Positions 14,657 to 22,585 of a stretch of DNA of 42,142 nucleotides are shown piece after piece. Made by a program: the position numbers and the translations under genes. How positions within the stretch are numbered: position 1 is the stretch's first letter; each line of letters begins with the position of its first letter. The DNA is from Phycisphaerae bacterium (GTDB lineage: Bacteria; Planctomycetota; Phycisphaerae; Phycisphaerales; SM1A02): positions 1 to 42,142 of the forward strand of contig VGXN01000010.1 in the NCBI GenBank assembly GCA_016873335.1, read 5' to 3'. Under the pieces are notes generated by a model. That model saw only the letters and a program-made list of their open reading frames with translations, had not been told where the DNA came from and ran no database searches.

Positions 14657-16221
14657 ACGCACAACCGCAAGCGGATGTGGTCATCGTCGGTGCCGGACAC
14701 AATGGGTTGGTGGCCGCAACGATGCTTGCGCGCGCAGGACTCGGCGTTCACGTGGTCGAAGAACGCGCAGTCATCGGCGGGGCAACGCGAACGGAGCGGC
14801 CCTTCCGAAAGGTCCCAGGGCTTGCGACATCGACCGCGTCCTATCTCCTCGGACTGATGCCTCCCGAGATCGAGCAGCGCACGGGAGTGAAACTGGAGGT
14901 CATCCGCCGCGACCCGCACTATTTCCTGCCAATGCTCGACGGTCGCTTTCTGCTCTTCGGCACGGATCACGATGCGATGCGCAGCCAGTTTCTTGCCATG
15001 TTCTCGGAAGCGGATTGGCGGGCGAACCGCGCGCTTGCGCAGGAGATCAGCCAACTGCGCGACGATCTGGCGCCAAGCTGGCTGGAAGAACCGCTCTCGG
15101 CGGAAGCGACCGCGGCTCGGTGGATCCGACCGTCGCTGCAGCAGGTGTTCTTGGACCTCGTGCACGGAAGGGTGGAGGACTATCTCGCACGCTTTGGCTT
15201 CCAGAGCCAGTTGCTGCTGGCGATGTATGCCGTCACCGATGGGTTCTCGGGTCTGTGCGGGAGTTTCGGTACCGCGGGCACGGGGATGAACTTCCTTGTT
15301 CACAACATGTGCCGATGGCCAGGCAGTGACGGCACATGGATGGTGGCGCGCGGCGGCATGGGAGCCATCTCGCAGGCGTTCGCAACCGCCGCGCGGTCGC
15401 ATGGTGCAGCGATCGAGAGCGGCACGGCAGTCGAACGCATCACCCTGCAGGGTGATCGTGTGGATGGCGTCGCGCTTGCGGATGGTCGGCACATTCGAGC
15501 GCGCTGCGTGATCAGTGGCGCAGATCCGTTTCGGTTGCGATCGCTCGTCGGCCGCGCTGCGCTGCCCGATTCGTTGAACGCGCGCATCGATGGATTCGAA
15601 CGACCCGGCACGACCATGAAGATCAACATGGCGCTGCGCGGCCTGCCCGTGTTCCGCTGCCTTCCGGAAGAACGCGGTCAGCACCGAGGAACCATGCATC
15701 TCCTGCCACAGGGCAGCGATCCCATCGCGGAGATTCGCGCTGGATTCGATCAGGCGATGCGCGGCGAACTGCCTGAGTTTCCGACCATCGAGTGGTACAT
15801 CCACACACAAGTGGATCCGTCGCTGCGCGATGCGGAGGGGCATCACAATGCCGCATTCTTCATCCAGTGGGTTCCCAATCGCCTGCGCAGCGGATCGTGG
15901 GAAGATCACGAGGATTCGTATGTGCGTCATCTGATTTCTGTCGCGGAGCGTTTCTGTCCAGGACTCTCTGCGCAGGTGGTGGATACGGCGGTGCTGACTC
16001 CGCCAAAGATTGAGCGGGAGATCGGCATCACCCATGGGCACATCCATCATGTTGACAACACCTTTGGATTCGATCGACGCATGCCCTACGCAGCCGGCGT
16101 ACAGGGGCTGTATGCGTGCAGCGCGGGGTGCCATCCTGCAGGGTCTGTGATCGGCGCGGCTGGGCACAACTGTGCCGTGCGCGTTCTGAAGGATCTCGGC
16201 CAACGGCGAATGAAGCAGTGA
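14653..16221 (+). CDS. FAD-dependent oxidoreductase of the phytoene desaturase/PYROXD2 family
   Basis: A 522-residue protein. The N-terminal dinucleotide-binding motif is VVIVGAGHNGLVAATMLARAG, followed by the VEERAVIGGATRTE second part. The substrate-side blocks are GTAGTGMNFLVHNMCRWPGSDGTWMVARGGMGAIS and ITHGHIHHVDNTFGFDR. The FAD-binding C-terminus is GVQGLYACSAGCHPAGSVIGAAGHNCA, where the CrtI family has GLY..GAGTHPGGGVPG. The layout is closest to PYROXD2-like proteins rather than to dedicated carotenoid desaturases. It is coupled to the small membrane protein and converges on eboB with 20 bases between stops. As an isoprenoid-type oxidoreductase beside a UbiA prenyltransferase it might act on the same lipid product, but that is inference. 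Confidence 0.85.
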   Translation: MNAQPQADVVIVGAGHNGLVAATMLARAGLGVHVVEERAVIGGATRTERPFRKVPGLATSTASYLLGLMPPEIEQRTGVKLEVIRRDPHYFLPMLDGRFLLFGTDHDAMRSQFLAMFSEADWRANRALAQEISQLRDDLAPSWLEEPLSAEATAARWIRPSLQQVFLDLVHGRVEDYLARFGFQSQLLLAMYAVTDGFSGLCGSFGTAGTGMNFLVHNMCRWPGSDGTWMVARGGMGAISQAFATAARSHGAAIESGTAVERITLQGDRVDGVALADGRHIRARCVISGADPFRLRSLVGRAALPDSLNARIDGFERPGTTMKINMALRGLPVFRCLPEERGQHRGTMHLLPQGSDPIAEIRAGFDQAMRGELPEFPTIEWYIHTQVDPSLRDAEGHHNAAFFIQWVPNRLRSGSWEDHEDSYVRHLISVAERFCPGLSAQVVDTAVLTPPKIEREIGITHGHIHHVDNTFGFDRRMPYAAGVQGLYACSAGCHPAGSVIGAAGHNCAVRVLKDLGQRRMKQ

Positions 16222-16241
16222 GGCCGGCGGTGAAGTCCTCG

Positions 16242-17042
16242 TCAGCGACCCGTCGAGAAACGACCTGACTGCGAGAGGAAACGGAGGGGGTTCTCGAACG
16301 AGACCTTGCGGATCGCATCTTCGAGATGCCCGCGCCCACGCATCTCCTGTTGGCACTTTGGAACGGCCAGCGGATCGCTCACACCCCAATCGGCCGCCGA
16401 GTTGATCCAAAGACGGTCGGTCCCATGCATTTCGAAGATGTCGACCGCGCGCTGAGGCGTGCACTTCGTGTCGGGGTACAGCGTCATGCCCGCCCAGAAA
16501 CCGCGCCGCAATACTTCGCCAACCGTGTGTTCCTCGACATGATCGATGAGCACCCGTCCTGGATCGATGCCATGTTCACGGATCGCATCCATGATGAGGC
16601 GCGTTCCCTTCAACTTGTCCTCGAGGTGCGGCGTGTGAACGAGGATCATCAGCTGGTGCTTCGCCGCGAGCGCGATGTGCTCATGCAAGACCGTCAGTTC
16701 GTTTCGCGAGTTCTTGTTCAGCCCGATCTCGCCTATGCCGAGCACATTTGGGCGATCGAGGAATGACGGAATCTCCGCGAGCACCTCGCGCGCGAGTCCG
16801 ATGTCTTCACTCTCCTTCGGGTTGATGCAGAGCCACGTGTGGTGACGGATGCCGAACTGCGCCGCCCGCCGCGGTTCAGTATCGGTGAGCAGGCGGAAGT
16901 AGTCCACGAACCCCTGCACGCTCGACCGGTCGTAGCCAGCCCAGAAGGCGGGCTCCGTGATGGCCACGCAACCCGCGAGCGCCATCTGGCGGTAGTCATC
17001 CGTGGTGCGCGAGACCATGTGGATGTGCGGGTCGATGTACAT
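16242..17042 (-). CDS. eboB: EboB-like TatD-family metal-dependent hydrolase
   Basis: A 266-residue amidohydrolase-fold protein. [24 protein letters not shown] gives the N-terminal HxH metal pair. [14 protein letters not shown] carries the bridging Glu, LVHTPHL and LIDHVEEHT supply two further His ligands, and [16 protein letters not shown] the final Asp. The order is that of TatD-like hydrolases. The TITEPAF-like segment [14 protein letters not shown] is typical of the ebo-linked branch rather than of DNase TatD. It starts 3 bases after the stop of the 102-residue small gene and ends 20 bases from the convergent oxidoreductase. The eboD-small-eboB arrangement places it in the ebo pathway. 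The substrate is unknown. Confidence 0.82.
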   Translation of the reverse strand: MYIDPHIHMVSRTTDDYRQMALAGCVAITEPAFWAGYDRSSVQGFVDYFRLLTDTEPRRAAQFGIRHHTWLCINPKESEDIGLAREVLAEIPSFLDRPNVLGIGEIGLNKNSRNELTVLHEHIALAAKHQLMILVHTPHLEDKLKGTRLIMDAIREHGIDPGRVLIDHVEEHTVGEVLRRGFWAGMTLYPDTKCTPQRAVDIFEMHGTDRLWINSAADWGVSDPLAVPKCQQEMRGRGHLEDAIRKVSFENPLRFLSQSGRFSTGR

Positions 17043-17045
17043 GAC

Positions 17046-17354
17046 TCAACGATCCGGAAGCGGGGCAGCCCCGATGGCGCCCTTCATCGGCGCGCGATCA
17101 ATCGGTTCGGTCGAGCGGTCGCTCCACAGTTCCAGCACCCGCCGCGCACGCTCAGGCTTGCCGTCGACGAGCAGGCGGATCGCCGCCAACATCGCACGCA
17201 TGCGGACATCGTCGCTGCGGTCGGCAGCCGGTTGACCTTCCGCCTGTGCTGCGCGGTCGTAACGATCCAGAAACGCCGCAAGATCAAGCACCTTCGCGCG
17301 GTGCTCGAGGAAGTAGCGGTCCGCGACTTCGCGTGCCTTGAGCGGGGTCGACAT
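17046..17354 (-). CDS. Small conserved-looking protein between eboD and eboB
   Basis: A 102-residue soluble protein starting at ATG 17352-17354, 10 bases after eboD and 3 bases before eboB, so clearly one transcript. The sequence begins STPLKAREVADRYFLEHRAK, continues with DLAAFLDRYDRA and an acidic stretch, then MRAMLAAIRLLVDGKPERARRVLELWSD. It ends with TEPIDRAPMKGAIGAAP. It is mostly alpha-helical and has no cysteine, signal or membrane segment. I recall similar unnamed planctomycete proteins but cannot name a family. It occupies the position where one might look for EboA. Canonical EboA is about twice as long and I see no clear match, so I do not assign it. It may be a lineage-specific ebo component or scaffold. 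Confidence 0.7.
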   Translation of the reverse strand: MSTPLKAREVADRYFLEHRAKVLDLAAFLDRYDRAAQAEGQPAADRSDDVRMRAMLAAIRLLVDGKPERARRVLELWSDRSTEPIDRAPMKGAIGAAPLPDR

Positions 17355-17364
17355 GCCACGCATC

Positions 17365-18498
17365 CTACGGAGCGAGCGAACGCACCGCAGCGCGGATGGC
17401 ATCCACATCCATCTCGTGCACATCCATCGGCGAACCGATCGCCGTGAGTTGCGTGATGGTCAGCCTTCCCCCAAGATGCTCACGGAACTCCTCAAGTCCA
17501 AGGAGCAGTGCATCGATGTCATCGAGCAGCGGGTGCCAGGTGGGCAGGTGCAGTGCGCGGAGGCATGCGCTCACGCGTGCCGCTTCGCCTTGGGCGAGCA
17601 GACCAACATGCCGTGCATAGGCGCAGTCGAGAGCGATGCCGATGGCGACCGCTTCGCCGTGGGGCAGCGTGAAGCCAGTCATCGACTCCAACTTGTGTGC
17701 CGACCAGTGCCCAAAGTCGAGCGGGCGCGCCTCGCGCAGTTCGAACGGATCGCCGCCGCGCGTGATGTGTTCGAGGTGCAATTGGGCGCAGCGAACGATG
17801 GTCGGCATGGAGGTACGGATGTCGCGCGCCGCAATCCGAGCGGCGTCGCGCTCAATCTGTGTCAGGAGCGCCGGGTCGCGTAGGCAGGCGATCTTGACCG
17901 CTTCACTGAAGCCGGCGCGGAAGTCGCGGCTGTCGAGTGTCGTCAGGTAGGTCTCGTCGCAAAGCACAGCCCACGGCACGGCAAACGCGCCGACATAGTT
18001 CTTCTTTCCGAAACGGTTGATGCCGTTCTTGACGCCCATCGCCGCATCGTCCATGGCGAGCGTGGTGGTTGGGATACGCACAAGCCGCACGCCGCGATGC
18101 GCGAGCGTCGTGCCAAGACCAACCGCATCAAGCATCGCGCCACCACCGATGGCGATCACGTAGCTCCTGCGATCGATGGCATGTCGCTCCGTCGCGGCAA
18201 TGACCTGATCGACAATGACAGAGTCGTTCTTTGCCGCTTCACCGCCCGAAACGATGTCGACACTGCAGAGATCGGGCAGCGTGTGCCCCGCGGATGCTTG
18301 CGCACTGAACCACGATTGCAGCGCCCGCGCGCCTTGCGGATTCGCCTTCTCCACTCCAGCATCGATGAATGCGATGGCTCGTCGCGAACCACTTCCTGCG
18401 AGCACATCCCGCAGCACGCCATTGGTCGGATCGAGCAGCGCCGCGGAGAAGATCACGCGGTGTTGAAGCGGCAACTGGAATGACTCATCGAACCGCAT
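17365..18498 (-). CDS. eboD: EboD-like 3-dehydroquinate synthase homolog (sugar phosphate cyclase superfamily)
   Basis: A 377-residue protein. The NAD-binding glycine motif lies in VIAIGGGAMLDAVGLGTTLAHRG. IPTTTLAMDDAAMGVKNGINRFGKKNYVGAF matches the [25 protein letters not shown] block of dehydroquinate synthases, with conserved Lys residues. The three metal ligands are present: Glu in GFSEAVKIA, His in FGHWSAHKLE and His in LPHGEAVAIG. The active-site core is thus intact, but VDSSVGGKT is altered to MDDAAMGVKN, so the substrate probably differs from DAHP. This variant is typical of EboD, which is encoded in ebo clusters next to a TatD hydrolase as here. It is the first gene of this arm. The upstream spacer to htrA carries two hairpins. 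Confidence 0.85.
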   Translation of the reverse strand: MRFDESFQLPLQHRVIFSAALLDPTNGVLRDVLAGSGSRRAIAFIDAGVEKANPQGARALQSWFSAQASAGHTLPDLCSVDIVSGGEAAKNDSVIVDQVIAATERHAIDRRSYVIAIGGGAMLDAVGLGTTLAHRGVRLVRIPTTTLAMDDAAMGVKNGINRFGKKNYVGAFAVPWAVLCDETYLTTLDSRDFRAGFSEAVKIACLRDPALLTQIERDAARIAARDIRTSMPTIVRCAQLHLEHITRGGDPFELREARPLDFGHWSAHKLESMTGFTLPHGEAVAIGIALDCAYARHVGLLAQGEAARVSACLRALHLPTWHPLLDDIDALLLGLEEFREHLGGRLTITQLTAIGSPMDVHEMDVDAIRAAVRSLAP

Positions 18499-18555
18499 CG
18501 AACCACGAAGGATAGGTCGGTGTGCGCACCTCCGTTGTCCGCGCCAAAGGAGAAG

Positions 18556-18583
18556 GCCACGGCAGAGGGCGTTCTGCCGTGGC
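18556..18583 (-). terminator. Hairpin 1 downstream of htrA
   Basis: A perfect 10-bp stem, GCCACGGCAG with an 8-base loop and CTGCCGTGGC, lies in the 149-base spacer between the htrA stop (18648) and the eboD start (18498). On the minus strand it is followed by TTCTCCTTT rather than a clean T-run, so it is a weak intrinsic terminator or an RNA stability element. Its distance from htrA makes it the second of two hairpins. Confidence 0.35.
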
Positions 18584-18611
18584 TGGTGCCCGCGAAAACG
18601 CTTCGCAGGTT

Positions 18612-18632
18612 CCCCGCTCTTCGAGAGCGGGG
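18612..18632 (-). terminator. Hairpin 2 just after htrA stop
   Basis: CCCCGCTCT, loop TCG, AGAGCGGGG: a 9-bp GC-rich perfect stem beginning 15 bases after the htrA stop codon. No T-run follows on either strand. It could end or stabilise the htrA message, or act as a Rho-assisted stop, before eboD. Confidence 0.35.
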
Positions 18633-18647
18633 GAAAGATGTCCGTTG

Positions 18648-20189
18648 TCAGGGCATCGGCTTCACCATCGTGAAGCGTGTGCTGCCCTCCCGTTCGACGA
18701 GAATCCGAACCATGCCACGCGCACCCGCGCGCTCGAGCATCGACTGCAACTGCGCAACGCTGCGCACCGCGGAGCCGTTCACTTCGCGGATCACATCGCC
18801 TGGCTGCAGCCCAGCCTGCGCAGCGGGACCGCCATCCAGCGTCGATGCAATGACCACACCGGGCTGCTGTGTCTGCAGCGCGGCAGCAGTCTCCGCATCA
18901 AGATCAAGCGCCTCGATGCCCAACTTCTCCGCGGCGGTCGAAATGTCCGCGGGTTCATCGGATGACTCCACGCGTCCCTGGCTGGGTCGCTCACCAAGCA
19001 CAGCCTGAACCTCCAGTCGTTCACCTGCGCGGAGGAGCGCGAGGGTGATGCGCGCCTGCGGTTCGCGGCTCGCGATCATTCGCATCATCGTCGATGGCGT
19101 CGCTGCGGGTGCGCCGTCGACGGCAGTGATGATGTCGCCACTCTCAATGCCCGCACGCGAGGCAGGAGTGCCGGGCAACACCGCTGCCACGAGCACGCCG
19201 CTGCTCGATGGATACCCGAAGCTTGCCGCGAGATCGCGGTCGAGTTCCTGCATCGACACGCCCAGCCAGCCGCGGCGGACTTGCGTGCCCGCGGCGATTG
19301 CGGATGCGACCCGCTGCACCACATGCGCGGGGATCGCAAAGCCGACACCCATGTTGCTGCCATCGCGTGATGCGATGCCACTGTTGATGCCCACAACCTT
19401 GCCGTCGAGGTTGACCAGCGGTCCGCCCGAGTTGCCAGGATTGATCGCAGCGTCCGTCTGGATGTACTCCTCAAGCGTCGACAGCCCAACACCGTCGCGC
19501 CCCTTCGCGCTCACGATGCCTGCGGTCACGGTCTGTCGAAGTCCAAACGGGCATCCGATGGCAAGAACCCAGTCGCCCGTGTCGATGGAGTCGCTCGTGT
19601 CGAACTGCGCGGCGGTCAGTGCGGTCTCGTCGACACGCACGACCGCGAGATCCGTCTCGTGATCGGTCCCCACAACGCGTGCAACGAGTTCGCGACCATC
19701 ATCGAGCCCTACCAGCACCTCGTCGGCGCCATCGATCACATGATGGTTGGTGACGATCAGTCCATCGGCGGTGTAGATGACGCCCGTTCCCTGCCCGCTG
19801 CGCGGTGCGCGCTGTGGAGCGAGGGGTGATGGCGTGCGAGGCTGCACGGTGCTGCGCCCGAAGTTCGGCGAGAAGGGGGGACGATCGATGCAAGTGATGG
19901 AAACCACGCTTGCTTGTGCGGTGCGAGCCACTTCGCGGAACGCACGCGAAAGATTCCGCGCGTGCTGCAGATCCCCGCGGATGCTGGTCGGTTCTGTGTC
20001 TGTGTCGGGATCGGCAGATGCTGCCGTGCGCGGTGATTGCGCGGTGCTGAAGAGGCAGGTGAGGAGAAGTGCGGGTGTGACTGAGCGTCGCCACGGTGTC
20101 TGGCCTCGTCCACGGAGAAGCCAGCTGATCGGGCCAGCATGAGCATTCCAAGCCTTTGTCCCAGTCGCTTTCCCGCCCTCGACTCCCAT
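18648..20189 (-). CDS. htrA: Membrane-anchored HtrA/DegP-type serine protease with two PDZ domains
   Basis: A 513-residue protein. The catalytic triad is complete: His150 in TNHHVID, Asp180 in HETDLAVV and Ser254 in NPGNSGGP. PDZ1 runs at about 300-390 (GWLGVSMQEL...IESGDIITAVDG) and PDZ2 over the last 95 or so residues (AAQAGLQPGDVIREVNG). A hydrophobic stretch at about 38-50 (TPALLLTCLFSTA) anchors it or acts as signal, giving a periplasmic protease for misfolded envelope proteins. The start was chosen at ATG 20187-20189 because AAAGGAG lies 6 bases before it. Another ATG 6 bases upstream would have no spacing to this ribosome site. The frame stays open beyond, into an unsupported basic stretch. 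It follows the TrmH-type gene after 64 bases on the same strand. Confidence 0.92.
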   Translation of the reverse strand: MGVEGGKATGTKAWNAHAGPISWLLRGRGQTPWRRSVTPALLLTCLFSTAQSPRTAASADPDTDTEPTSIRGDLQHARNLSRAFREVARTAQASVVSITCIDRPPFSPNFGRSTVQPRTPSPLAPQRAPRSGQGTGVIYTADGLIVTNHHVIDGADEVLVGLDDGRELVARVVGTDHETDLAVVRVDETALTAAQFDTSDSIDTGDWVLAIGCPFGLRQTVTAGIVSAKGRDGVGLSTLEEYIQTDAAINPGNSGGPLVNLDGKVVGINSGIASRDGSNMGVGFAIPAHVVQRVASAIAAGTQVRRGWLGVSMQELDRDLAASFGYPSSSGVLVAAVLPGTPASRAGIESGDIITAVDGAPAATPSTMMRMIASREPQARITLALLRAGERLEVQAVLGERPSQGRVESSDEPADISTAAEKLGIEALDLDAETAAALQTQQPGVVIASTLDGGPAAQAGLQPGDVIREVNGSAVRSVAQLQSMLERAGARGMVRILVEREGSTRFTMVKPMP

Positions 20190-20253
20190 ATCCATCTCCT
20201 TTCGACCCGAGCAGTACGCCGCAGCGCCGAGGAGGGTTCGGAGAAGTTGTCGA

Positions 20254-21120
20254 TCAATTCGAGGCGTTTCTCGACAGTCTGTGCAGGCAGATGCCCGCCG
20301 CAACGCCGGCGTTCAAGGAATCGACGCTCGAAGCGATGGGGATTCGGACGCTGGCGCACGCCACGCCGCGCACCGCGGCGGAAACGCCGGCGAACTCGGC
20401 ACCGATGACCAACACGGTTGGTGGCGGATCGCACTTCCGTCCTTCGTGGCTCCGCTGCGCACAGGCGTCATCGATGGAGATCGCGTGCGCGCCGGCATCG
20501 GCGGCAAGAATGCGAAGGGCAGGACGCGCCGCGCGCAGATCGCGCAGCGATGCGGCCAAGTCGTCGCACCATGCGAACGGCACGGTCAACGCATGCCCCA
20601 TCGACACGCGAAGCGCCTTTCGGTAGAGCGGATCATGGGAGTGGCGAGACAGGAGCACGCCATCCACGCCGAACGCCGCACAACTGCGGAAGATCGAGCC
20701 GACGTTGTCCATGTTGCTCACTTCGTCAAGCGCGACGAGCAGGGTTCCCATGCGGAAGGGATCACTCTGTGGGTGATGGCGCTCGACGGCACTTCGCACT
20801 CCGATGGCCAGTGCGCCGCGGTGCACATGGAATCCCGTCAGTGAGGCGAGCGTGGACTCCTCCGCGATGAAATGTGGGGTGGATGGGTTCGCGGACGCGG
20901 CGATCGTGGCTGCCGTGCGCGCGGCGAGGCGCGGTGAAGTGAGCACGCTGCGAGTGAGACCAGGAACGCGCAGCATGATGTCGATGATGGGAAGTGTCTC
21001 GCCGACAAGCAGGCCTTCCGCTCGGCGCGCTCCAGTGAGATCGCGGTCGCGCAGAAATCGGTAGTCGTCGAGCCGCGGATCGCTCGGATCAGCGATGTGT
21101 TCGGCTGTGCCGCTGGTCAT
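20254..21120 (-). CDS. SpoU/TrmH-family RNA 2'-O-ribose methyltransferase
   Basis: A 288-residue SPOUT enzyme. Motif 1 is SNMDNVGSIFRSCAAFG with the conserved Asn and Arg, motif 2 is VLVIGAEFAGVS (usually LVxGxExxGxS) and motif 3 is VRIPIASSVDSLNAGVAAGI, with the SLN signature that builds the SAM-binding knot. The N-terminal domain (about 1-110) resembles the substrate-binding domain of TrmH/RlmB-like enzymes: YRFLRDRDLTGARRAEGLLVGE. It transfers methyl from SAM to a ribose 2'-OH in tRNA or rRNA; the exact target is not predictable. Motif 2 deviates with an Ala-Glu-Phe in place of Ser-Glu-Gly. The gene begins 39 bases after the E2 stop on the same strand, so may share the transcript. Confidence 0.9.
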   Translation of the reverse strand: MTSGTAEHIADPSDPRLDDYRFLRDRDLTGARRAEGLLVGETLPIIDIMLRVPGLTRSVLTSPRLAARTAATIAASANPSTPHFIAEESTLASLTGFHVHRGALAIGVRSAVERHHPQSDPFRMGTLLVALDEVSNMDNVGSIFRSCAAFGVDGVLLSRHSHDPLYRKALRVSMGHALTVPFAWCDDLAASLRDLRAARPALRILAADAGAHAISIDDACAQRSHEGRKCDPPPTVLVIGAEFAGVSAAVRGVACASVRIPIASSVDSLNAGVAAGICLHRLSRNASN

Positions 21121-21159
21121 GTGTTTTCGTGGCGCCTCGTGCGGCGGGCGCGCGCCGCG

Positions 21160-22506
21160 TCAGGAGATGAACTCGTCCGGGTGCTCGAGCAGCCGCACGA
21201 GTTCGCCGAGAAAGCGAACCGCCATTGCGCCATCCACGACCCGGTGATCGCACGCGATGGAGAGCGGCAGCACAACGCCCGCATAGAACTTGCCATCATT
21301 GACAAGAACGCGCTCGCGCCCGCGCCCCACCGCGAGGATGCCGACCTCCGGATAGTTGATGATCGGCGTGGCGAAGAGACCGCCGTGCGATCCGACATTC
21401 GAGATCGTGAAGGTGCCGCCGAGCGACTCCTCGCGCGTGATGGAACGGTCGCGACAACGCGCGGCAAGATCGGAGATGCTGCGGCGGAGTTCCAGAAGCG
21501 ACTTGCGATCCGCATCCCGAATGACAGGAACCATGAGTCCGACATCGGTGTCGACGGCGAGTCCCATGTTGATCACGCCCTTCAGCAGGATCTCGCCGGC
21601 GGCATCATCGACATTCGCGTTCAGCGCAGGGAATGTCCGCAGCGCACGACAGGTCGCCATGATGACGAACGGAAGCAGCGACAACTTCTCGCCCGTGACC
21701 CGTGAATACTCACGCTTCTTCGCTTCGAGTGCTGTCACATCCGCCTCGTCGGTCGCGGTGAAGTGCACCGCCGTTTGCACAGAACGGGCAAGAGCCTCGG
21801 CAATCTTTCGCCGAACACCACGGAAGGGGATGCGCTGTGCGATGCCATCACGGTCAACCGGCGGCGCACCGGTCGGCACAGGTACGGCGCGCGCGGAGAC
21901 GGCGAGCGGCGCAGCGGCGTGTGTTCCACCCTTGGCGCTGCGCGCGAATCCCTCGACATCACTGGCTGTCACGCGACCGCCGCGCCCCGTCCCCTGCACA
22001 CGATTGATGTCGATCGCCAGTTCGCGTGCGATGCGGCGCACGGCGGGCGTGGCAAGCGACTTTCCGTTCTGCTGCGGGACGAGATGCTCGGCGCCCCGGC
22101 GCGCAAAGCGGCTCGATACATCGAGCGTTCCCTGCACGCTGCCGACCACCGTTCCCTGATCCTCACTGCTCGCGCCTGCGGCAGCCTGCGCCGACATGCA
22201 CGAGGGGGCTGCTGCTGTCGCGGCACTCGCTTGTGCCTTCGCGCCTGATGTGCCGTAGCGAACAAGCACGCTCGCCACCTTGATGATCTCGCCTTCCTTG
22301 CCGCAGAGTTCGCTGATCGTGCCTGCCCACGGGCTCGGTACTTCCACCAGCGCCTTGTCCGTCTGCATCTCGGCAATCGGCTGCGACTCCTTCACTTGGT
22401 CGCCCACATGCACGAGCCAGCGAATGAGTTCTGCCTCGACCAGGCCTTCACCGAGGTCGGGCAGCAGAAAGTGGCTCTTGTCTGCAGGTTGCTTGAGTCC
22501 AGCCAT
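21160..22506 (-). CDS. Dihydrolipoamide acyltransferase (E2) of a 2-oxoacid dehydrogenase complex
   Basis: A 448-residue E2 with one lipoyl domain (residues 12-85, lipoyl Lys51 in QTDKALVEVPSP). An Ala/Ser-rich linker follows, then a peripheral-subunit binding domain at about 151-187 (LATPAVRRIARELAID...GRGGRVTASDVEGF). The catalytic acyltransferase domain runs from about 215, with the active-site His421 in DHRVVDGAMAVRFL. It passes the acyl group from E1 to CoA. The complex could be pyruvate or branched-chain type; the neighbourhood (leucine dehydrogenase, acyl-CoA dehydrogenase, crotonases) favours branched-chain. The start at ATG 22504-22506 lies directly at residue one of a normal lipoyl domain. 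The 79-base leader is C-rich and has no Shine-Dalgarno sequence, which is odd in this operon. No E3 gene lies in the window. Confidence 0.93.
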   Translation of the reverse strand: MAGLKQPADKSHFLLPDLGEGLVEAELIRWLVHVGDQVKESQPIAEMQTDKALVEVPSPWAGTISELCGKEGEIIKVASVLVRYGTSGAKAQASAATAAAPSCMSAQAAAGASSEDQGTVVGSVQGTLDVSSRFARRGAEHLVPQQNGKSLATPAVRRIARELAIDINRVQGTGRGGRVTASDVEGFARSAKGGTHAAAPLAVSARAVPVPTGAPPVDRDGIAQRIPFRGVRRKIAEALARSVQTAVHFTATDEADVTALEAKKREYSRVTGEKLSLLPFVIMATCRALRTFPALNANVDDAAGEILLKGVINMGLAVDTDVGLMVPVIRDADRKSLLELRRSISDLAARCRDRSITREESLGGTFTISNVGSHGGLFATPIINYPEVGILAVGRGRERVLVNDGKFYAGVVLPLSIACDHRVVDGAMAVRFLGELVRLLEHPDEFIS

Positions 22507-22585
22507 GGGAAGGGTGGTGGAAGGTTGGTGGAGGGTGGGTGAAGGTCGAAGAAGTACGAAGGATAGAGGGATCTTGCGCGCGGCT
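22507..22585 (-). promoter_or_regulatory. Pyrimidine-rich SD-less leader between E1-beta and E2
   Basis: On the minus (coding) strand this spacer is a repetitive C/A/T tract with CCACC, CCTTCC and CACCC units running right up to the E2 ATG, and no GGAGG-like site is present. On the plus strand the same stretch has four GGG runs (22507-22509, 22512-22514, 22533-22535, 22537-22539) and several GG pairs. It is therefore a possible G-quadruplex former on the template strand. It is the only sizeable gap among the three E1/E2 genes. Confidence 0.4.

Noticed and set aside
14632-16464. A 610-codon open frame on the minus strand across the FAD oxidoreductase gene
   Set aside because: It is antisense to a clear CrtI/PYROXD2-type protein, and its translation is rich in Arg, His and Cys without domain pattern. 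It is a high-GC codon-bias shadow.
17046-17354. Calling the 102-residue gene eboA
   Set aside because: Position is suggestive, but it is about half the length of known EboA and shows no clear shared motif.
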